Part shown: piece after piece, positions 36,473-46,513 of the stretch
How positions within the stretch are numbered: the first letter of the stretch is position 1
Layout of the letters: each line of letters starts with the position of its first letter
Origin: an uncultured Sulfitobacter sp.
GTDB taxonomy: Bacteria > Pseudomonadota > Alphaproteobacteria > Rhodobacterales > Rhodobacteraceae
Assembly (NCBI GenBank): GCA_937928635.1
Contig: CALFWM010000011.1
Coordinates: forward strand, 124,001-188,000
Direction of reading: 5' to 3'
Length of the DNA: 64,000 bases
Made by a program: the position numbers and the translations under genes
Notes under the pieces: model-generated
What the model was told of the DNA's origin: nothing
The model's database searches: none
What the model saw: the letters and a program-made list of their open reading frames with translations, nothing else

Positions 36473-37027
36473 ATGGAAGGTTTTACCATTATTGACGGTG
36501 TGGTGGCATTGGTCATCGTATTGTCCGCGTTACTGGCCTATGGGCGTGGCTTTATCCGTGAACTGATGGCCATTGTCGGCTGGATCGCAGCTGCGGTGCT
36601 GGCCTACCTCTTTGCCCCGCGCGTTGAACCACTGGTGCGCGAGATACCGGTGATTGGTGATTTCCTGGCTGACAGCTGTGAATTGTCGGTGATCGGGGCC
36701 TTTGCCATTGTGCTGGCGGCCACATTGGTTGTGGTTTCCCTGTTTACACCGCTGTTTTCCTCATTGGTGCAACGGTCCATCCTGGGTGGGCTGGATCAGG
36801 CGCTTGGGTTTATCTTTGGGGTGGCGCGTGGCGTCTTGCTGGTGGCCATTGGTTTCTTTGTCTATTCGATTGTGGTGACAAATCAGGAGATCACCATGGT
36901 GGATGACAGCCGCTCCGCACAGGTTTTTGGCCGCTTTACCCAACAGATCGAAGATCAGGATCCGGTGCAGGCCATGGGTTGGATACAAACCCGCTATGAA
37001 GAACTGGTCAGCGGCTGCACAGAGTAA
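36473..37027 (+). CDS. cvpA: CvpA-family membrane protein
   Basis: A 184-residue inner-membrane protein with four hydrophobic segments (about residues 5-25, 29-46, 66-88, 103-128), matching the CvpA family (colicin V production, linked to purF). The IDGVVALVIVLSALLAYGRGFIREL start is family-like. purF lies 1.7 kb downstream, with a histidine kinase between; in many proteobacteria cvpA and purF are adjacent. Confidence 0.9.
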   Translation: MEGFTIIDGVVALVIVLSALLAYGRGFIRELMAIVGWIAAAVLAYLFAPRVEPLVREIPVIGDFLADSCELSVIGAFAIVLAATLVVVSLFTPLFSSLVQRSILGGLDQALGFIFGVARGVLLVAIGFFVYSIVVTNQEITMVDDSRSAQVFGRFTQQIEDQDPVQAMGWIQTRYEELVSGCTE

Positions 37028-37112
37028 ATTTTTTGATAACGACCAAGAACGATTACGGAACATCCTCTGCGCTGTTAAGACTTCATTAGCCAATTTCGCG
37101 CATTTTTGTTTC

Positions 37113-38261
37113 ATGTTTACAGCAACGCCGAATCCTATTTCCCCCGATTACGATCAGCTTGACCTGATCGCCAGCCCGATCTTCGTGCTTGAGGTCGATG
37201 AGGAAGGTGTACCGCGGTACGTCGCCTTTAATGCCTGTGCACGTGAAAAGTCTGGCAAGCCCCTGTCGCATTATTTGGGCCGATCCGCCCGCGAGGTTTA
37301 TCCGCAAGCCTACGGACGCACGGCGTTTGCACGCCATTGCGAGGTCGCGCGCAGCGGCAAACAAATGGTCTATGAACTGGATCTACCCCTTGACGGCGTA
37401 ATCCACAGCATCCGCACCACGCTTGTGCCCTATTGCGACCCGGAAACGGGGCAGCAACTGCTTTATGGCAGCTCAGAGGATATGTCAGCTGAACAGGCCA
37501 CCCGCGAACGGCAGGTCAGCTTTGACACCCTTACGCAGGAAATGGAACAATTTGTCGCCCTCGCCGCACATGATCTACGCTCCCCTATGCGCAATATGGC
37601 CCTGCTCGCCGATATGCTGAAAGAGGATTTTGTGGACCACGGTGATGGCAAGGTGGAGCTATTGGACATGATGCAACATGTGGCCAAAAAATCCATGGTG
37701 CTGATTTCGGATGTGCTCAGCCATGCCAGAACAACAGAGATGACGGCGGCACGCACCAATTTTGACCTGAGCCATCTGTGCCGTGACATCTGCGATGTGT
37801 TGGACCCCCATGAGAAACACCAGTTCAGCTGCACCGCAGCACAGGTCAGTACGGACCGAACCGCGATGCAGATCGCACTGCGCAATATCATTGACAACGC
37901 CATCAAGTTTGGCGGCAAAGTGCCGTTAAAGATCGACATCCGCGTTCAACGCGGTGCCGAAGATATGCTTGATGTGGTGATCAGCGATGACGGCGGCGGT
38001 TTTTCGGATGCTGCCATCAAGTTTTTGAGCGGAGGTGCCTTTAGGGCAAGCAGTGGCTATGGCCTTTTGGGCGTGCGCCGCATGGTAGAGGCCCGGGGCG
38101 GCGCCATTACTGCCAGCAATTCCTCAGAAAACACCGGGGCTGTCATTCGGTTTTGCCTGCCGGGCGAATGGCTGGGTACAGCCAAAGGTCTGGGCAACAT
38201 GATAACCGAATGGTCAAAAGACGTGGAGGAAGAAGAACTGGTGTACCGTCGGCGCGCCTGA
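37113..38261 (+). CDS. Soluble PAS-type histidine kinase, orphan
   Basis: A 382-residue sensor kinase without membrane segments. A PAS-like domain covers about residues 15-125, then the dimerisation domain with phospho-acceptor His153 in AAHDLRSPMRN, then the ATPase domain with N-box IIDNAIKF (near 280), G1 DDGGGF and G2 GYGLLGVRRM. No response regulator gene is next to it, so its partner is elsewhere. The start at 37113 is tentative; the frame is open upstream into cvpA and no strong ribosome binding site is visible. Confidence 0.83.
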   Translation: MFTATPNPISPDYDQLDLIASPIFVLEVDEEGVPRYVAFNACAREKSGKPLSHYLGRSAREVYPQAYGRTAFARHCEVARSGKQMVYELDLPLDGVIHSIRTTLVPYCDPETGQQLLYGSSEDMSAEQATRERQVSFDTLTQEMEQFVALAAHDLRSPMRNMALLADMLKEDFVDHGDGKVELLDMMQHVAKKSMVLISDVLSHARTTEMTAARTNFDLSHLCRDICDVLDPHEKHQFSCTAAQVSTDRTAMQIALRNIIDNAIKFGGKVPLKIDIRVQRGAEDMLDVVISDDGGGFSDAAIKFLSGGAFRASSGYGLLGVRRMVEARGGAITASNSSENTGAVIRFCLPGEWLGTAKGLGNMITEWSKDVEEEELVYRRRA

Positions 38262-38747
38262 CGCCCCTGCCGGATTATTACGTCCCGCCTTTAACGTGAC
38301 ACATCCCGTATCGCTGATGTCCCGAAAGCGCGAAGCGCGGCAGGGTATTGGTTATTCAATTTTTGGGCGGCGCGCTTTAAGCAAATACCGCGACCTGCAA
38401 AGAATGTAAGACGCAACGCATCGTCTATAGCGAAATGCAAATAACTTGAAGCACACTGCATCTCCTAACCAGTTGAAACCTTTGATTTTAGGCAGGGTTA
38501 GGTGAGTCACGTTTTTGCATTTCTGCTTTCACCCCCCCCTGATACCGACAAACGTCTCGTCTTTCTTCTCCCTCGACAGACCTGATCATTTTACCAGCCC
38601 GCCGCGACCACGCGTGCAGGCTCACAAAAAGTCAGCGCCTTCGCCTCCGTGGTGGGGTGACATGGCATCCGGATGTCCGTACACAGTCACTGTATTTTGA
38701 CAGATTCGGAGCTGCCCTGTCTCGTGCCCAATGACCTGTCCAAACTC
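38262..38747. other. Long intergenic region before purF
   Basis: These 486 bases hold no convincing gene. Arms CCCTGCCG (38265-38272) and CGGCAGGG (38338-38345) could close a large stem after the histidine kinase, with a small inner GCGC hairpin. The middle part is AT-richer than its surroundings. TTGACA at 38697-38702 is a possible -35 for purF but has no matching -10. The length suggests a leader RNA, but I recognise no known riboswitch. Confidence 0.4.
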
Positions 38748-40232
38748 ATGCCCCCTGCACATCCCTTTGACACCTCCTATCTGCGCGACGCGGAGGATGA
38801 GGATAAGCTAAAGGAAGAATGCGGCATCTTTGGCGTGGTGGGGGTTGCGGATGCCTCCAACTTTGTGGCCCTGGGTTTGCACGCGCTGCAACATCGCGGG
38901 CAAGAGGCGGGCGGCATCGTCAGCTATGACCCCTCTGTGAGTTTTCAGTCGGCTCGACGTTTTGGCTATGTGCGCGACAATTTCACCTCCGAAACGGTGA
39001 TGAAACATCTGCCCGGCGAACTTGCCATTGGCCATGTGCGCTACTCCACCGCTGGCTCCAAGGGGCAAACCGCAATCCGCGACGTGCAGCCGTTTTTTGG
39101 CGAATTTGCCATGGGCGGTGCTGCAATTGCACACAACGGCAACATCACCAACGCCAACGCCCTGCGCCGCGAGCTGATTGAGCGCGGCTCAATTTTTCAG
39201 TCCTCCTCTGATAGCGAATGCATCATCCACCTGATGGCCCGTTCATTGCAGCGCAACATTCCCGAACGTATGGAAGACGCCCTGCGCCGGGTTGAGGGCG
39301 CATTTTCTGTCGTGGCCATGACCCGCACCAAACTGATCGGCGTGCGCGATCCCTTGGGCGTGCGCCCATTGGTCCTGGGCAAGGTCGGAGACGGCTGGGC
39401 GCTGAGCTCCGAAACCTGTGCGCTGGATATCATCGGGGCCGAGTTTGTGCGCGAAATCGAACCCGGCGAAATGGTCGTGATCACCGCAAAGGGCGTTGAG
39501 AGCCACTTCCCTTTCCGCCCGGCACCGTCGAAATTCTGCATCTTTGAACATGTCTATTTCTCACGTCCCGACAGCATTCTGGGTGGGCGTTCTGTTTATG
39601 AAACGCGCGAGGCGATTGGCCGTGAGCTGGCCAAGGAAAACCCGGTTGAGGCTGATCTGGTCTGCCCCGTGCCCGACAGCGGCACGCCCGCGGCGATCGG
39701 ATATAGTCTTGAATCGGGCATTCCCTACGCGATGGGCATCATCCGCAACCAATACATGGGACGCACCTTTATTGAGCCAACTGAGCAGATCCGCAACATG
39801 GGCGTGCGCCTCAAACTCAATGTGAACCGGGCATTGATCAAAGGCAAACGGGTCATTCTGGTGGACGACAGCGTGGTGCGCGGCACCACCAGCCGCAAAA
39901 TCAAGGAGATGATCCTGGACGCGGGCGCGGCCGAGGTGCATTTTCGCATCGCTTCTCCCCCCACCGCCTGGCCCTGCTTTTATGGCGTAGATACGCCCCA
40001 GCGAGAAAAACTGTTGGCCGCCACCATGTCCGAAGACGAAATGCGCGACCATTTGCAGGTGGACAGCCTGAAATTCATCACGCTCGATGGGCTCTATCGC
40101 GCCGTGGGAGAAGCCAAGGGCCGGGACAGCAAATGCCCCCAGTATTGCGATGCCTGTTTCTCGGGAGAATATCCGGTCACACCTGCGGATCAGGTCGAAG
40201 ACGGATTTGAGATGAAACCCGCCGCCGAATAA
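38748..40232 (+). CDS. purF: Amidophosphoribosyltransferase
   Basis: A 494-residue enzyme that makes phosphoribosylamine from PRPP and glutamine, the first step of purine synthesis. The glutaminase nucleophile is the Cys of EECGIFGVVG, Cys25 in the chosen numbering and exposed by propeptide cleavage; the PRPP loop is RVILVDDSVVRGTTS near residue 360; C-terminal cysteines (CPQYCDACF) are present. The start is uncertain: ATG 38748 gives a usual-length propeptide, GTG 38724 and ATG 38673 are alternatives, and none has a clear ribosome binding site. Confidence 0.93.
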   Translation: MPPAHPFDTSYLRDAEDEDKLKEECGIFGVVGVADASNFVALGLHALQHRGQEAGGIVSYDPSVSFQSARRFGYVRDNFTSETVMKHLPGELAIGHVRYSTAGSKGQTAIRDVQPFFGEFAMGGAAIAHNGNITNANALRRELIERGSIFQSSSDSECIIHLMARSLQRNIPERMEDALRRVEGAFSVVAMTRTKLIGVRDPLGVRPLVLGKVGDGWALSSETCALDIIGAEFVREIEPGEMVVITAKGVESHFPFRPAPSKFCIFEHVYFSRPDSILGGRSVYETREAIGRELAKENPVEADLVCPVPDSGTPAAIGYSLESGIPYAMGIIRNQYMGRTFIEPTEQIRNMGVRLKLNVNRALIKGKRVILVDDSVVRGTTSRKIKEMILDAGAAEVHFRIASPPTAWPCFYGVDTPQREKLLAATMSEDEMRDHLQVDSLKFITLDGLYRAVGEAKGRDSKCPQYCDACFSGEYPVTPADQVEDGFEMKPAAE

Positions 40233-40275
40233 CCTGCTGCCGGTTTCTGTCAGCATTCTGTGCTAACACGTGTTC

Positions 40276-40692
40276 ATGGAAAACGCACCCGCCCCCCTCA
40301 CCGCTTATGTCGCCACATGGTCTGTCACCGCACAAGATCGCTTGTGGGCCTGCCGCACCCTGTTTCACACCATCGCCGCAGAAGCCGACACCGGACCGCT
40401 TGATGAGACACTCAAATGGGGGCAACCCTCCTGGCGGCCTCAAAAGCCGCGCACCGGGGCGACCTTGCGCATGGATTGGGCCGCCAAAACACCCAACCGG
40501 CTGTCGTTCTATGTGGATTGCAAGACCGATCTGGCCGCCCGGATGCGCGATATTTACCCCGACCTTCCCGTGAATGACGGCCAGCGGCATCTGGGCATCG
40601 ACCTCGCGCAACCGTTGCCCGAACAGGCGCTTAGCCATCTGGCCGAAATGACCTTTACCTATCATCGTGCAAAACGGCAGGGCACGGGTTAG
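40276..40692 (+). CDS. DUF1801-family protein
   Basis: A 138-residue soluble protein of the DUF1801 type, recognised by LDETLKWGQPSW (about residues 42-53) and the central FYVDCKTDL. The function of the family is unknown, though a YdhG-like ligand-binding fold has been suggested. ATG 40276 is chosen; GTG 40270 would add two residues. It follows purF by 43 bases and precedes an SDR gene by 45 bases. Confidence 0.75.
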   Translation: MENAPAPLTAYVATWSVTAQDRLWACRTLFHTIAAEADTGPLDETLKWGQPSWRPQKPRTGATLRMDWAAKTPNRLSFYVDCKTDLAARMRDIYPDLPVNDGQRHLGIDLAQPLPEQALSHLAEMTFTYHRAKRQGTG

Positions 40693-40737
40693 CCCCGCCC
40701 CTTGACGCCGCAGGCCCAGAGGTGCAAAGCCCGCTGC

Positions 40738-41373
40738 ATGACAAAACTCGCATTGATCACCGGCGCATCGCGCGGCCTTGGCGCGGCCCTGGCCGAGGCG
40801 CTTGCCCCGACCCATCACATCATCGCCTTGGGCCGCACCACCGGCGCGCTGGAAGAACTGGATGACCGGATCAAAGCCAAGGGCGGAGCCACCACGCTGG
40901 CACCCATGGACATCTGCACACCAGAGGCAATGGCCACGTTGTGCCGGGGCATCCACGACCGCTGGGGCCAGTTGGATCTTTGGGCGCATACGGCGATTCA
41001 CGCCGCGCCTTTGACGCCAGCGGAGCATGTCGATGCAAAAGACCTATCAAAATCAGTTGCTTGCAACATTACCGCCACGGCTACCCTGATCACCTATATC
41101 GCCCCTTTGCTGGGGGAAACCGGGACAGCACTGTTTTTTGACGACCCCCATGCGGGCGAAAAATTCTTTTGCAGTTACGGTGCCACCAAAGCCGCGCAAA
41201 TCGCATTGGCGCGCAGTTGGCAGGCAGAGACGCGCAAAACCGGGCCGTCCGTTCACATCCTGACGCCCAACCCGATGCCCACGGCCACACGCGCACGTTT
41301 CTTTCCGGGTGAAGACCGCGCGCCCCTTGCGGACATCCACAGCGAAGCGGCTGCGGTTTTGGCGCAACTCTAG
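40738..41373 (+). CDS. Short-chain dehydrogenase/reductase
   Basis: A 211-residue SDR, slightly short for the family. The cofactor loop TGASRGLGAAL is at residues 8-18 and the catalytic pair YGATK is near residue 145. The C-terminus is trimmed after the substrate region. ATG 40738 begins directly with the Rossmann strand (MTKLALITGAS). Substrate unknown. Confidence 0.85.
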   Translation: MTKLALITGASRGLGAALAEALAPTHHIIALGRTTGALEELDDRIKAKGGATTLAPMDICTPEAMATLCRGIHDRWGQLDLWAHTAIHAAPLTPAEHVDAKDLSKSVACNITATATLITYIAPLLGETGTALFFDDPHAGEKFFCSYGATKAAQIALARSWQAETRKTGPSVHILTPNPMPTATRARFFPGEDRAPLADIHSEAAAVLAQL

Positions 41374-41454
41374 TCCGCCGCGCACGGGCAAACCGTGCAG
41401 CGCGCTTGCCGCCCGCCATGGCCTCCCCTATCAAGATCGCAAAAAGGGCGGCTT

Positions 41455-42240
41455 ATGCGTATTCTGATCACCAACGACGACGGCATCAACGCACCCGGTT
41501 TGGTTGTTCTGCGCGCGATTGCGGAAACACTTGCAGGCTCGGAGGGTGAAGTCTGGACCGTTGCGCCTGCGTTTGAACAATCCGGCGTGGGCCATTGCAT
41601 CAGCTACACCCATCCATTCATGGTCAGCGATTTTGGGGCACGCAGTTTTGCCGCCGAAGGGTCCCCCGCCGATTGCGTGCTGACCGCCCTGCACGACGTG
41701 ATGAAAGACGCCCCGCCCGATCTGGTGCTGTCGGGGGTGAACAGGGGTAACAATTCGGCAGAAAACACGCTATATTCCGGCACCATCGGGGCCGCTATGG
41801 AGGCCGCGTTGCAAGGTTTGCACGCAATTGCGCTGTCGCAATATTACGGCCCCGCCAACCGTGATCTGGACAATCCGTTTGAGGCTGCCGCCCAGCACGG
41901 TGTTGAGGTGGTGCGCCGCATTCTGGCCCATAGCCCGCCGGAAACAAACGCGTATCGCCTGTTTTACAACGTAAATTTTCCTCCCGTTGCCGCCAAGGAT
42001 GTCAAAGGTATTCGTTTGGCGCCGCAAGGGTTTCGTCAGGGGCGCGGCTTTCATGTTGAGCCACACAATGCCCCCTCGGGGCGCCGCTTTATGTGGATTG
42101 CGGGGGGTGATCAACAGCGCCCTACGGCCCCCGGCTCTGATGCAGATGTAAACCTTGCAGGCAGCATTTCGGTCACACCGATGCGCGCGGATTTGACCGA
42201 TCACGCCGCATTAAAAAGCCTGTCAGGCATCAACGCATGA
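41455..42240 (+). CDS. surE: 5'/3'-nucleotidase SurE
   Basis: A 261-residue metal-dependent survival nucleotidase. The divalent-metal aspartates are Asp8 and Asp9 in RILITNDDG, and the second signature [18 protein letters not shown] lies near residue 92. First gene of a surE-pcm-nlpD order that is conserved in many proteobacteria; its TGA overlaps the pcm ATG by four bases. Confidence 0.95.
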   Translation: MRILITNDDGINAPGLVVLRAIAETLAGSEGEVWTVAPAFEQSGVGHCISYTHPFMVSDFGARSFAAEGSPADCVLTALHDVMKDAPPDLVLSGVNRGNNSAENTLYSGTIGAAMEAALQGLHAIALSQYYGPANRDLDNPFEAAAQHGVEVVRRILAHSPPETNAYRLFYNVNFPPVAAKDVKGIRLAPQGFRQGRGFHVEPHNAPSGRRFMWIAGGDQQRPTAPGSDADVNLAGSISVTPMRADLTDHAALKSLSGINA

Positions 42241-42893
42241 ACGCCGCGCGGCTTACAGATGCAGAAACCAAGATGCAGTTTCTCTATGCGCTGCGCTCCA
42301 AAGGCGTGACCGAAGCGCGCGTGCTGAACGCGATGGAGGTGATTGACCGCGGGCCCTTTATCACCGGCCTGTTTGCCGAGCGCGCCTATGAGGACATGCC
42401 CCTGCCCATCGCCTGTGGCCAGACGATCAGCCAGCCGTCAGTGGTGGGGCTGATGACGCAAGCCTTAGAAGTCTCCCCCCGCGACAAGGTGCTCGAAATC
42501 GGCACCGGATCGGGCTATCAGGCCGCGATCCTCAGCAAACTGGCACGCCGGGTCTATACCATCGACCGCCACCGCCGTCTGGTGCGCGAGGCCCGCACCA
42601 TTTTTGAAAAGCTCGATTTGGGCAACATCACCGCAATCACCGCTGATGGCTCTCACGGGCTGAGCGAACAGGCACCCTTTGACCGCATCATTGTGACCGC
42701 CGCCGCCGAAGACCCGCCCGGCCCCTTGCTGGCCCAACTCAAAGAGGGGGGCATCATGGTGCTGCCCGTGGGCCAATCAGACGCGGTGCAGCACCTGATC
42801 CGGGTGCGGAAAACCGCCGATGGGCCGCAATACGACGAATTGCGCGCCGTCCGCTTTGTACCTTTGCTAGAAGGCTTGGGAAAAGACACATAA
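42237..42893 (+). CDS. pcm: Protein-L-isoaspartate O-methyltransferase
   Basis: A 218-residue repair methyltransferase that methylates isoaspartyl residues in aged proteins. The SAM motif [18 protein letters not shown] is near residue 83, and the substrate-binding region [10 protein letters not shown] lies just before it. It overlaps surE and precedes the nlpD-like gene by about 60 bases. Confidence 0.95.
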   Translation: MNAARLTDAETKMQFLYALRSKGVTEARVLNAMEVIDRGPFITGLFAERAYEDMPLPIACGQTISQPSVVGLMTQALEVSPRDKVLEIGTGSGYQAAILSKLARRVYTIDRHRRLVREARTIFEKLDLGNITAITADGSHGLSEQAPFDRIIVTAAAEDPPGPLLAQLKEGGIMVLPVGQSDAVQHLIRVRKTADGPQYDELRAVRFVPLLEGLGKDT

Positions 42894-42953
42894 TAGGTTA
42901 ATATGCCGCAAAACCCCCGGCCAACAGGGGGTGGCAGTGATGAGGACACGCAG

Positions 42954-44159
42954 ATGCACAACATGGTTTTGGGCCGCAAATTGCGGTTGATGGCGCTAGC
43001 AAGCGGCAGCGCATTGGTTTTGGCCGCCTGCGAAGGTCAACCGCTCGACTTTGATTTACGCGGGATAAATGGCGGGTTCAGCACGGCCAAAGCTGCCACT
43101 GCACCTGTCGCGGCACGCCCCAAACCCGACAATCGCGGAGTGATTTCCTACCCCAACTATCAGGTGGCCGTGGCCCAACGGGGGGACACGCTTGAAGATG
43201 TCGCCGCGCGCGTGGGCATCGCTGCCGCAAGCCTGGCCAGCTACAACGGCATCGCCCCAAACGTGCCTTTGCGCAAAGGCGAGATCATCGCATTGCCCAA
43301 CCGCGTGGCCGAACCCTCGCCCGCAACCGGCGCTGCGACAACCGGACCAATCAAACCGGTGGATATTTCATCGCTTGCCGGCAACGCCATCGACAACGCC
43401 GCGGCGACCCCCGGCGTTCAGACAACTGCCTTGCCCCGCAATACACCCGCCGCCCAGACCGGCAAAGAGCCGGTGCGCCACCGGGTGGAACGGGGTGAAA
43501 CCGCCTTTACCGTCGCGCGTCTTTACGGCGTGCCGGTCAAGGCGCTGGCAGAATGGAATGGCCTGGGCCCGGATTTCAAAATCCGGGAGGGTCAATTCCT
43601 GTTGATCCCCGTGGCACAGCAAAGCCCGCCAAAGCGCAAGGCAGAAGCAAACCCCCTGCCCGGTGTCGGCAGCCCGACGCCGGAGCCGCCCTCCTCCTCA
43701 AAACCACTGCCAAAGGATGACACCTCTGCGGTGCCTGCCCCCGCAACAGATACCGCAAAACCCAGCAAACCGGTGGCGGATGTTGGCAAAACCACCAAGG
43801 CCACAAAGGCCACCAAAATGGCGGCCCCCGTAAACGGCAGCATCATCCGCGCCTATGCCAAGGGCAAAAACGAGGGCATCAACATCAAAGGTGCACCCGG
43901 CGGGGCGGTCAGTGCCGCTGATGCGGGCACGGTTGCCGCCATCACCAAAAGTGCCGAAGGCGTTCCCATCGTTGTGGTGCGCCACGGCGGCAATCTGTTG
44001 ACAGTCTATGCCAACGTGACAGACGTTTCGGTGTCAAAAGGCGACAGCGTCAAACGGGGCCAGTCGATTGCAAAGCTCCGCGATGGCAAAGACTCTTACG
44101 TGCATTTTGAGGTGCGCAAAGGTTTTGACAGCGTCGATCCTGCACCTTTTATCAACTAG
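42954..44159 (+). CDS. nlpD: NlpD-like lipoprotein with two LysM and a degenerate LytM domain
   Basis: A 401-residue outer-membrane-type lipoprotein. The lipobox LAAC ends a signal peptide near residue 26. LysM domains lie at about residues 65-110 (AQRGDTLEDVAARVG) and 175-220 (VERGETAFTVARLYG). The C-terminal M23/LytM domain (from about 300) has GINIKG and YVHFEVRKG in place of the metal-binding HxxxD and HxH residues, so it is probably an amidase activator rather than a protease, as in NlpD. The start at 42954 has a GAGGA box seven bases upstream. A Pro/Lys-rich linker joins the domains. Confidence 0.87.
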   Translation: MHNMVLGRKLRLMALASGSALVLAACEGQPLDFDLRGINGGFSTAKAATAPVAARPKPDNRGVISYPNYQVAVAQRGDTLEDVAARVGIAAASLASYNGIAPNVPLRKGEIIALPNRVAEPSPATGAATTGPIKPVDISSLAGNAIDNAAATPGVQTTALPRNTPAAQTGKEPVRHRVERGETAFTVARLYGVPVKALAEWNGLGPDFKIREGQFLLIPVAQQSPPKRKAEANPLPGVGSPTPEPPSSSKPLPKDDTSAVPAPATDTAKPSKPVADVGKTTKATKATKMAAPVNGSIIRAYAKGKNEGINIKGAPGGAVSAADAGTVAAITKSAEGVPIVVVRHGGNLLTVYANVTDVSVSKGDSVKRGQSIAKLRDGKDSYVHFEVRKGFDSVDPAPFIN

Positions 44160-44223
44160 GGTATGGGTCACCCAGTCTCGCCACCAGGCCGTTGTTTTCA
44201 AATGAAATTCGCGCTCGAGGCGG

Positions 44224-45063
44224 CTACAGACTCACGCCTTTGCGCCCGGCCAGATCTACAAAGTATTGCCAGGCCACACGGCCTGAGCGGGAGCCGCGCG
44301 TGGCTTGCCATTCAATGGCTTCCGCGCGCAGGGTTTCCTCATCCATCGCAACGCCGTGGGCGTCACAATAGCCACGGATCATTGCCAGATATTGATCCTG
44401 ATCACAGGCGTGAAAACCCAGCCAAAGGCCAAAGCGATCCGACAGGGAGACTTTTTCCTCCACCGCTTCGGCAGGGTTGATCGCAGAGCCGCGTTCATTT
44501 TCCATCATGTCACGTGGCATCAGGTGGCGTCGGTTGGACGTGGCATAAAGCACAACATTGTCCGGGCGCCCTTCAATCCCGCCATCCAAAACCGCCTTGA
44601 GCGATTTGTAATGGGCATCGTCATGACCAAAACTCAGATCATCGCAAAACAGGATAAACCGTTGCGGCGCACCGCGCAGCAGGTTCAGCAATCGCCCTAC
44701 GGAGGGCAGGTCTTCACGTTGCAACTCAACGATGCGCAACTGGTCAAAATCAGCGTGAACAGAACCATGTATTGCTTTGACAAGGCTTGATTTTCCCATA
44801 CCCCGCGCGCCCCATAGCAACGCGTTGTTTGCGGGCAAACCAGCCGCAAACTGGCGGGTGTTATCCAACAGGGTGTCCCGTGACCGGTCAATCCCAATCA
44901 ACAGGTGCAAAGCCTCGCGCGCCACCTGCGCGATGGGTTCCAGCCGATCCGGCTCCGTGTGCCAGACAAAGGCCGAAGCCGTATCCAGATCAGGTGCGGC
45001 CAGCGGTGCCGGAGCCAATCGTTCCAGCGCCGCCGCGATGCGCTCCAAGGTAGCGTCGTTCAC
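44224..45063 (-). CDS. DUF815-family AAA-type ATPase
   Basis: A 279-residue ATP-binding protein of the DUF815 type. Walker A GARGMGKSSLVKA lies near residue 90 and Walker B FILFCDDLSFG near residue 145, followed by the arginine-containing TSNRRHLMPRDM. The role of the family is unknown. Its start overlaps the end of tatC by four bases, so it is the last gene of the tat operon here. Confidence 0.88.
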   Translation of the reverse strand: MNDATLERIAAALERLAPAPLAAPDLDTASAFVWHTEPDRLEPIAQVAREALHLLIGIDRSRDTLLDNTRQFAAGLPANNALLWGARGMGKSSLVKAIHGSVHADFDQLRIVELQREDLPSVGRLLNLLRGAPQRFILFCDDLSFGHDDAHYKSLKAVLDGGIEGRPDNVVLYATSNRRHLMPRDMMENERGSAINPAEAVEEKVSLSDRFGLWLGFHACDQDQYLAMIRGYCDAHGVAMDEETLRAEAIEWQATRGSRSGRVAWQYFVDLAGRKGVSL

Positions 45064-45974
45064 TTGAGATCCTCAACGTCGTCATCGACAAAACCCTCGT
45101 CTTCGTCGTCAAAATATCCCTCTTCGCGCAACCGCGCGTCGCGCTTTTTCTCGACCCGGCGCACCAGATGGATGGAAATTTCGTACAACCCATAGACCAC
45201 CACAAAGAGGATCAGCTGGGTGATCACATCCGGTGGTGTGACCAGTGCCGCCAGCACCAGAATGGCAACCATCGCGTATTTGCGCACATTGCCCAGCCCC
45301 TCGGAACTGACCAATCCGGCCTTGCCCATCAGCGTCAACAGCACCGGCAGTTGAAAGCACAGCCCAAAGGCCATGATAAATTTCAACGTGATATCAAGGC
45401 TTTCATTGACCTTACCGTTAAACACGATTGTCGGCTGGTCGTTGTTCACAACGGTCTCCCCCTCGCCCAGAAGGATGCTTGGCAAAAAGGATGCCGCGTC
45501 TGCAAACCCCAGCAGAAAGGTCATCGCCAGCGGCGTCACAACAAACTGTGCAAAGCTCGCACCGAGAAAAAACATCACCGGCGAGGCGATCAGAAACGGC
45601 AGAAAGGCGTTCTTTTCATTGCGGTAGAGGCCCGGTGCCACAAAGCGCCACATCTGAAACCCGATGATCGGAAAGGCCAGCGCAAAGCCGCCAACCATCG
45701 ACACCCGGAACACCGTAAAAAGGTATTCCTGCGGGCTGGTGAACTGCAACGCCGGGTTTTCATCACCCATGTTGCGCAGTGTGTTCACCACCGGTTCCAA
45801 CAGGAAATTCATCAGATGCTCAGCGATGAATTGCCCCTGAATGGGGATGAAAAAGAACGATATCGTCACCAACAGCGCCAGAACGGAGCGGATCAACCGC
45901 GTGCGCAGCTCTGCCAGATGCTCAATCAGCGGGGCCGCGCTGTCGTCGATGGTATTGGTGTCATCCGCGCTCAT
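45060..45974 (-). CDS. tatC: Sec-independent translocase subunit TatC
   Basis: A 304-residue polytopic membrane protein, the twin-arginine signal receptor of the Tat pathway. Six hydrophobic helices are visible, with the typical N-terminal region [14 protein letters not shown] near residue 13 and the [13 protein letters not shown] segment after helix 1. The C-terminal tail is acidic ([11 protein letters not shown]). It overlaps tatB by four bases. Confidence 0.95.
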   Translation of the reverse strand: MSADDTNTIDDSAAPLIEHLAELRTRLIRSVLALLVTISFFFIPIQGQFIAEHLMNFLLEPVVNTLRNMGDENPALQFTSPQEYLFTVFRVSMVGGFALAFPIIGFQMWRFVAPGLYRNEKNAFLPFLIASPVMFFLGASFAQFVVTPLAMTFLLGFADAASFLPSILLGEGETVVNNDQPTIVFNGKVNESLDITLKFIMAFGLCFQLPVLLTLMGKAGLVSSEGLGNVRKYAMVAILVLAALVTPPDVITQLILFVVVYGLYEISIHLVRRVEKKRDARLREEGYFDDEDEGFVDDDVEDLK

Positions 45975-46510
45975 GAGGAACTCTTTTTGGCAGGTTTTTT
46001 GGCGGCTGGTTTTTTGGCCGCAGGTTTCTTGGCTGCCGTCTTTTTGGCCGGGGCCTTTTTGGCGGCGAGCGGCGGTGTGAGTTCAGCCTCAAGCGCATCT
46101 GCGCGCGCCAGATCCTCTGCCGCCTCACGCTGTTTGCGTTCAGCTGCGGCGCGGGCCGTTGCGGCCTGGATTTTCTTGACGTCTTCCGCGCGCTTTGCGG
46201 CCAGTTTTCCGGTCTCGCTGTCCGGGTCTAGATCAGTCAGCGATTTGGCCGTGGATTTCACCTCGTCCATCGCTGTGCCCAAGGGGTTGGTCGCCGCCTT
46301 CAGGGTTTTGTTGATGCCGGAGGTTGCCTCGCGCACGCCACTTTCGTCCGCGGCATCATTCATTGCAGTGGAAAATTCGCGCGCCATGCCTTTGGCCTTG
46401 CCCACAAATTGCCCGACACGTCGGAACATCACCGGCAGGTCCTTGGGGCCAACCACAATCAGCGCCACGATGCCAATGATCAGCAGTTCAGCCCAGCCCA
46501 GATCAAACAT
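45971..46510 (-). CDS. tatB: Sec-independent translocase subunit TatB
   Basis: A 179-residue TatB with the N-terminal membrane helix ([22 protein letters not shown]), an amphipathic helix and a long C-terminal tail. The last 30 residues are an Ala-Lys-Lys-rich repeat ([14 protein letters not shown] type) ending in SSS, which resembles histone H1-like tails and is not part of the core family. It lies three bases after tatA. Confidence 0.93.
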   Translation of the reverse strand: MFDLGWAELLIIGIVALIVVGPKDLPVMFRRVGQFVGKAKGMAREFSTAMNDAADESGVREATSGINKTLKAATNPLGTAMDEVKSTAKSLTDLDPDSETGKLAAKRAEDVKKIQAATARAAAERKQREAAEDLARADALEAELTPPLAAKKAPAKKTAAKKPAAKKPAAKKPAKKSSS

Positions 46511-46513
46511 GGA

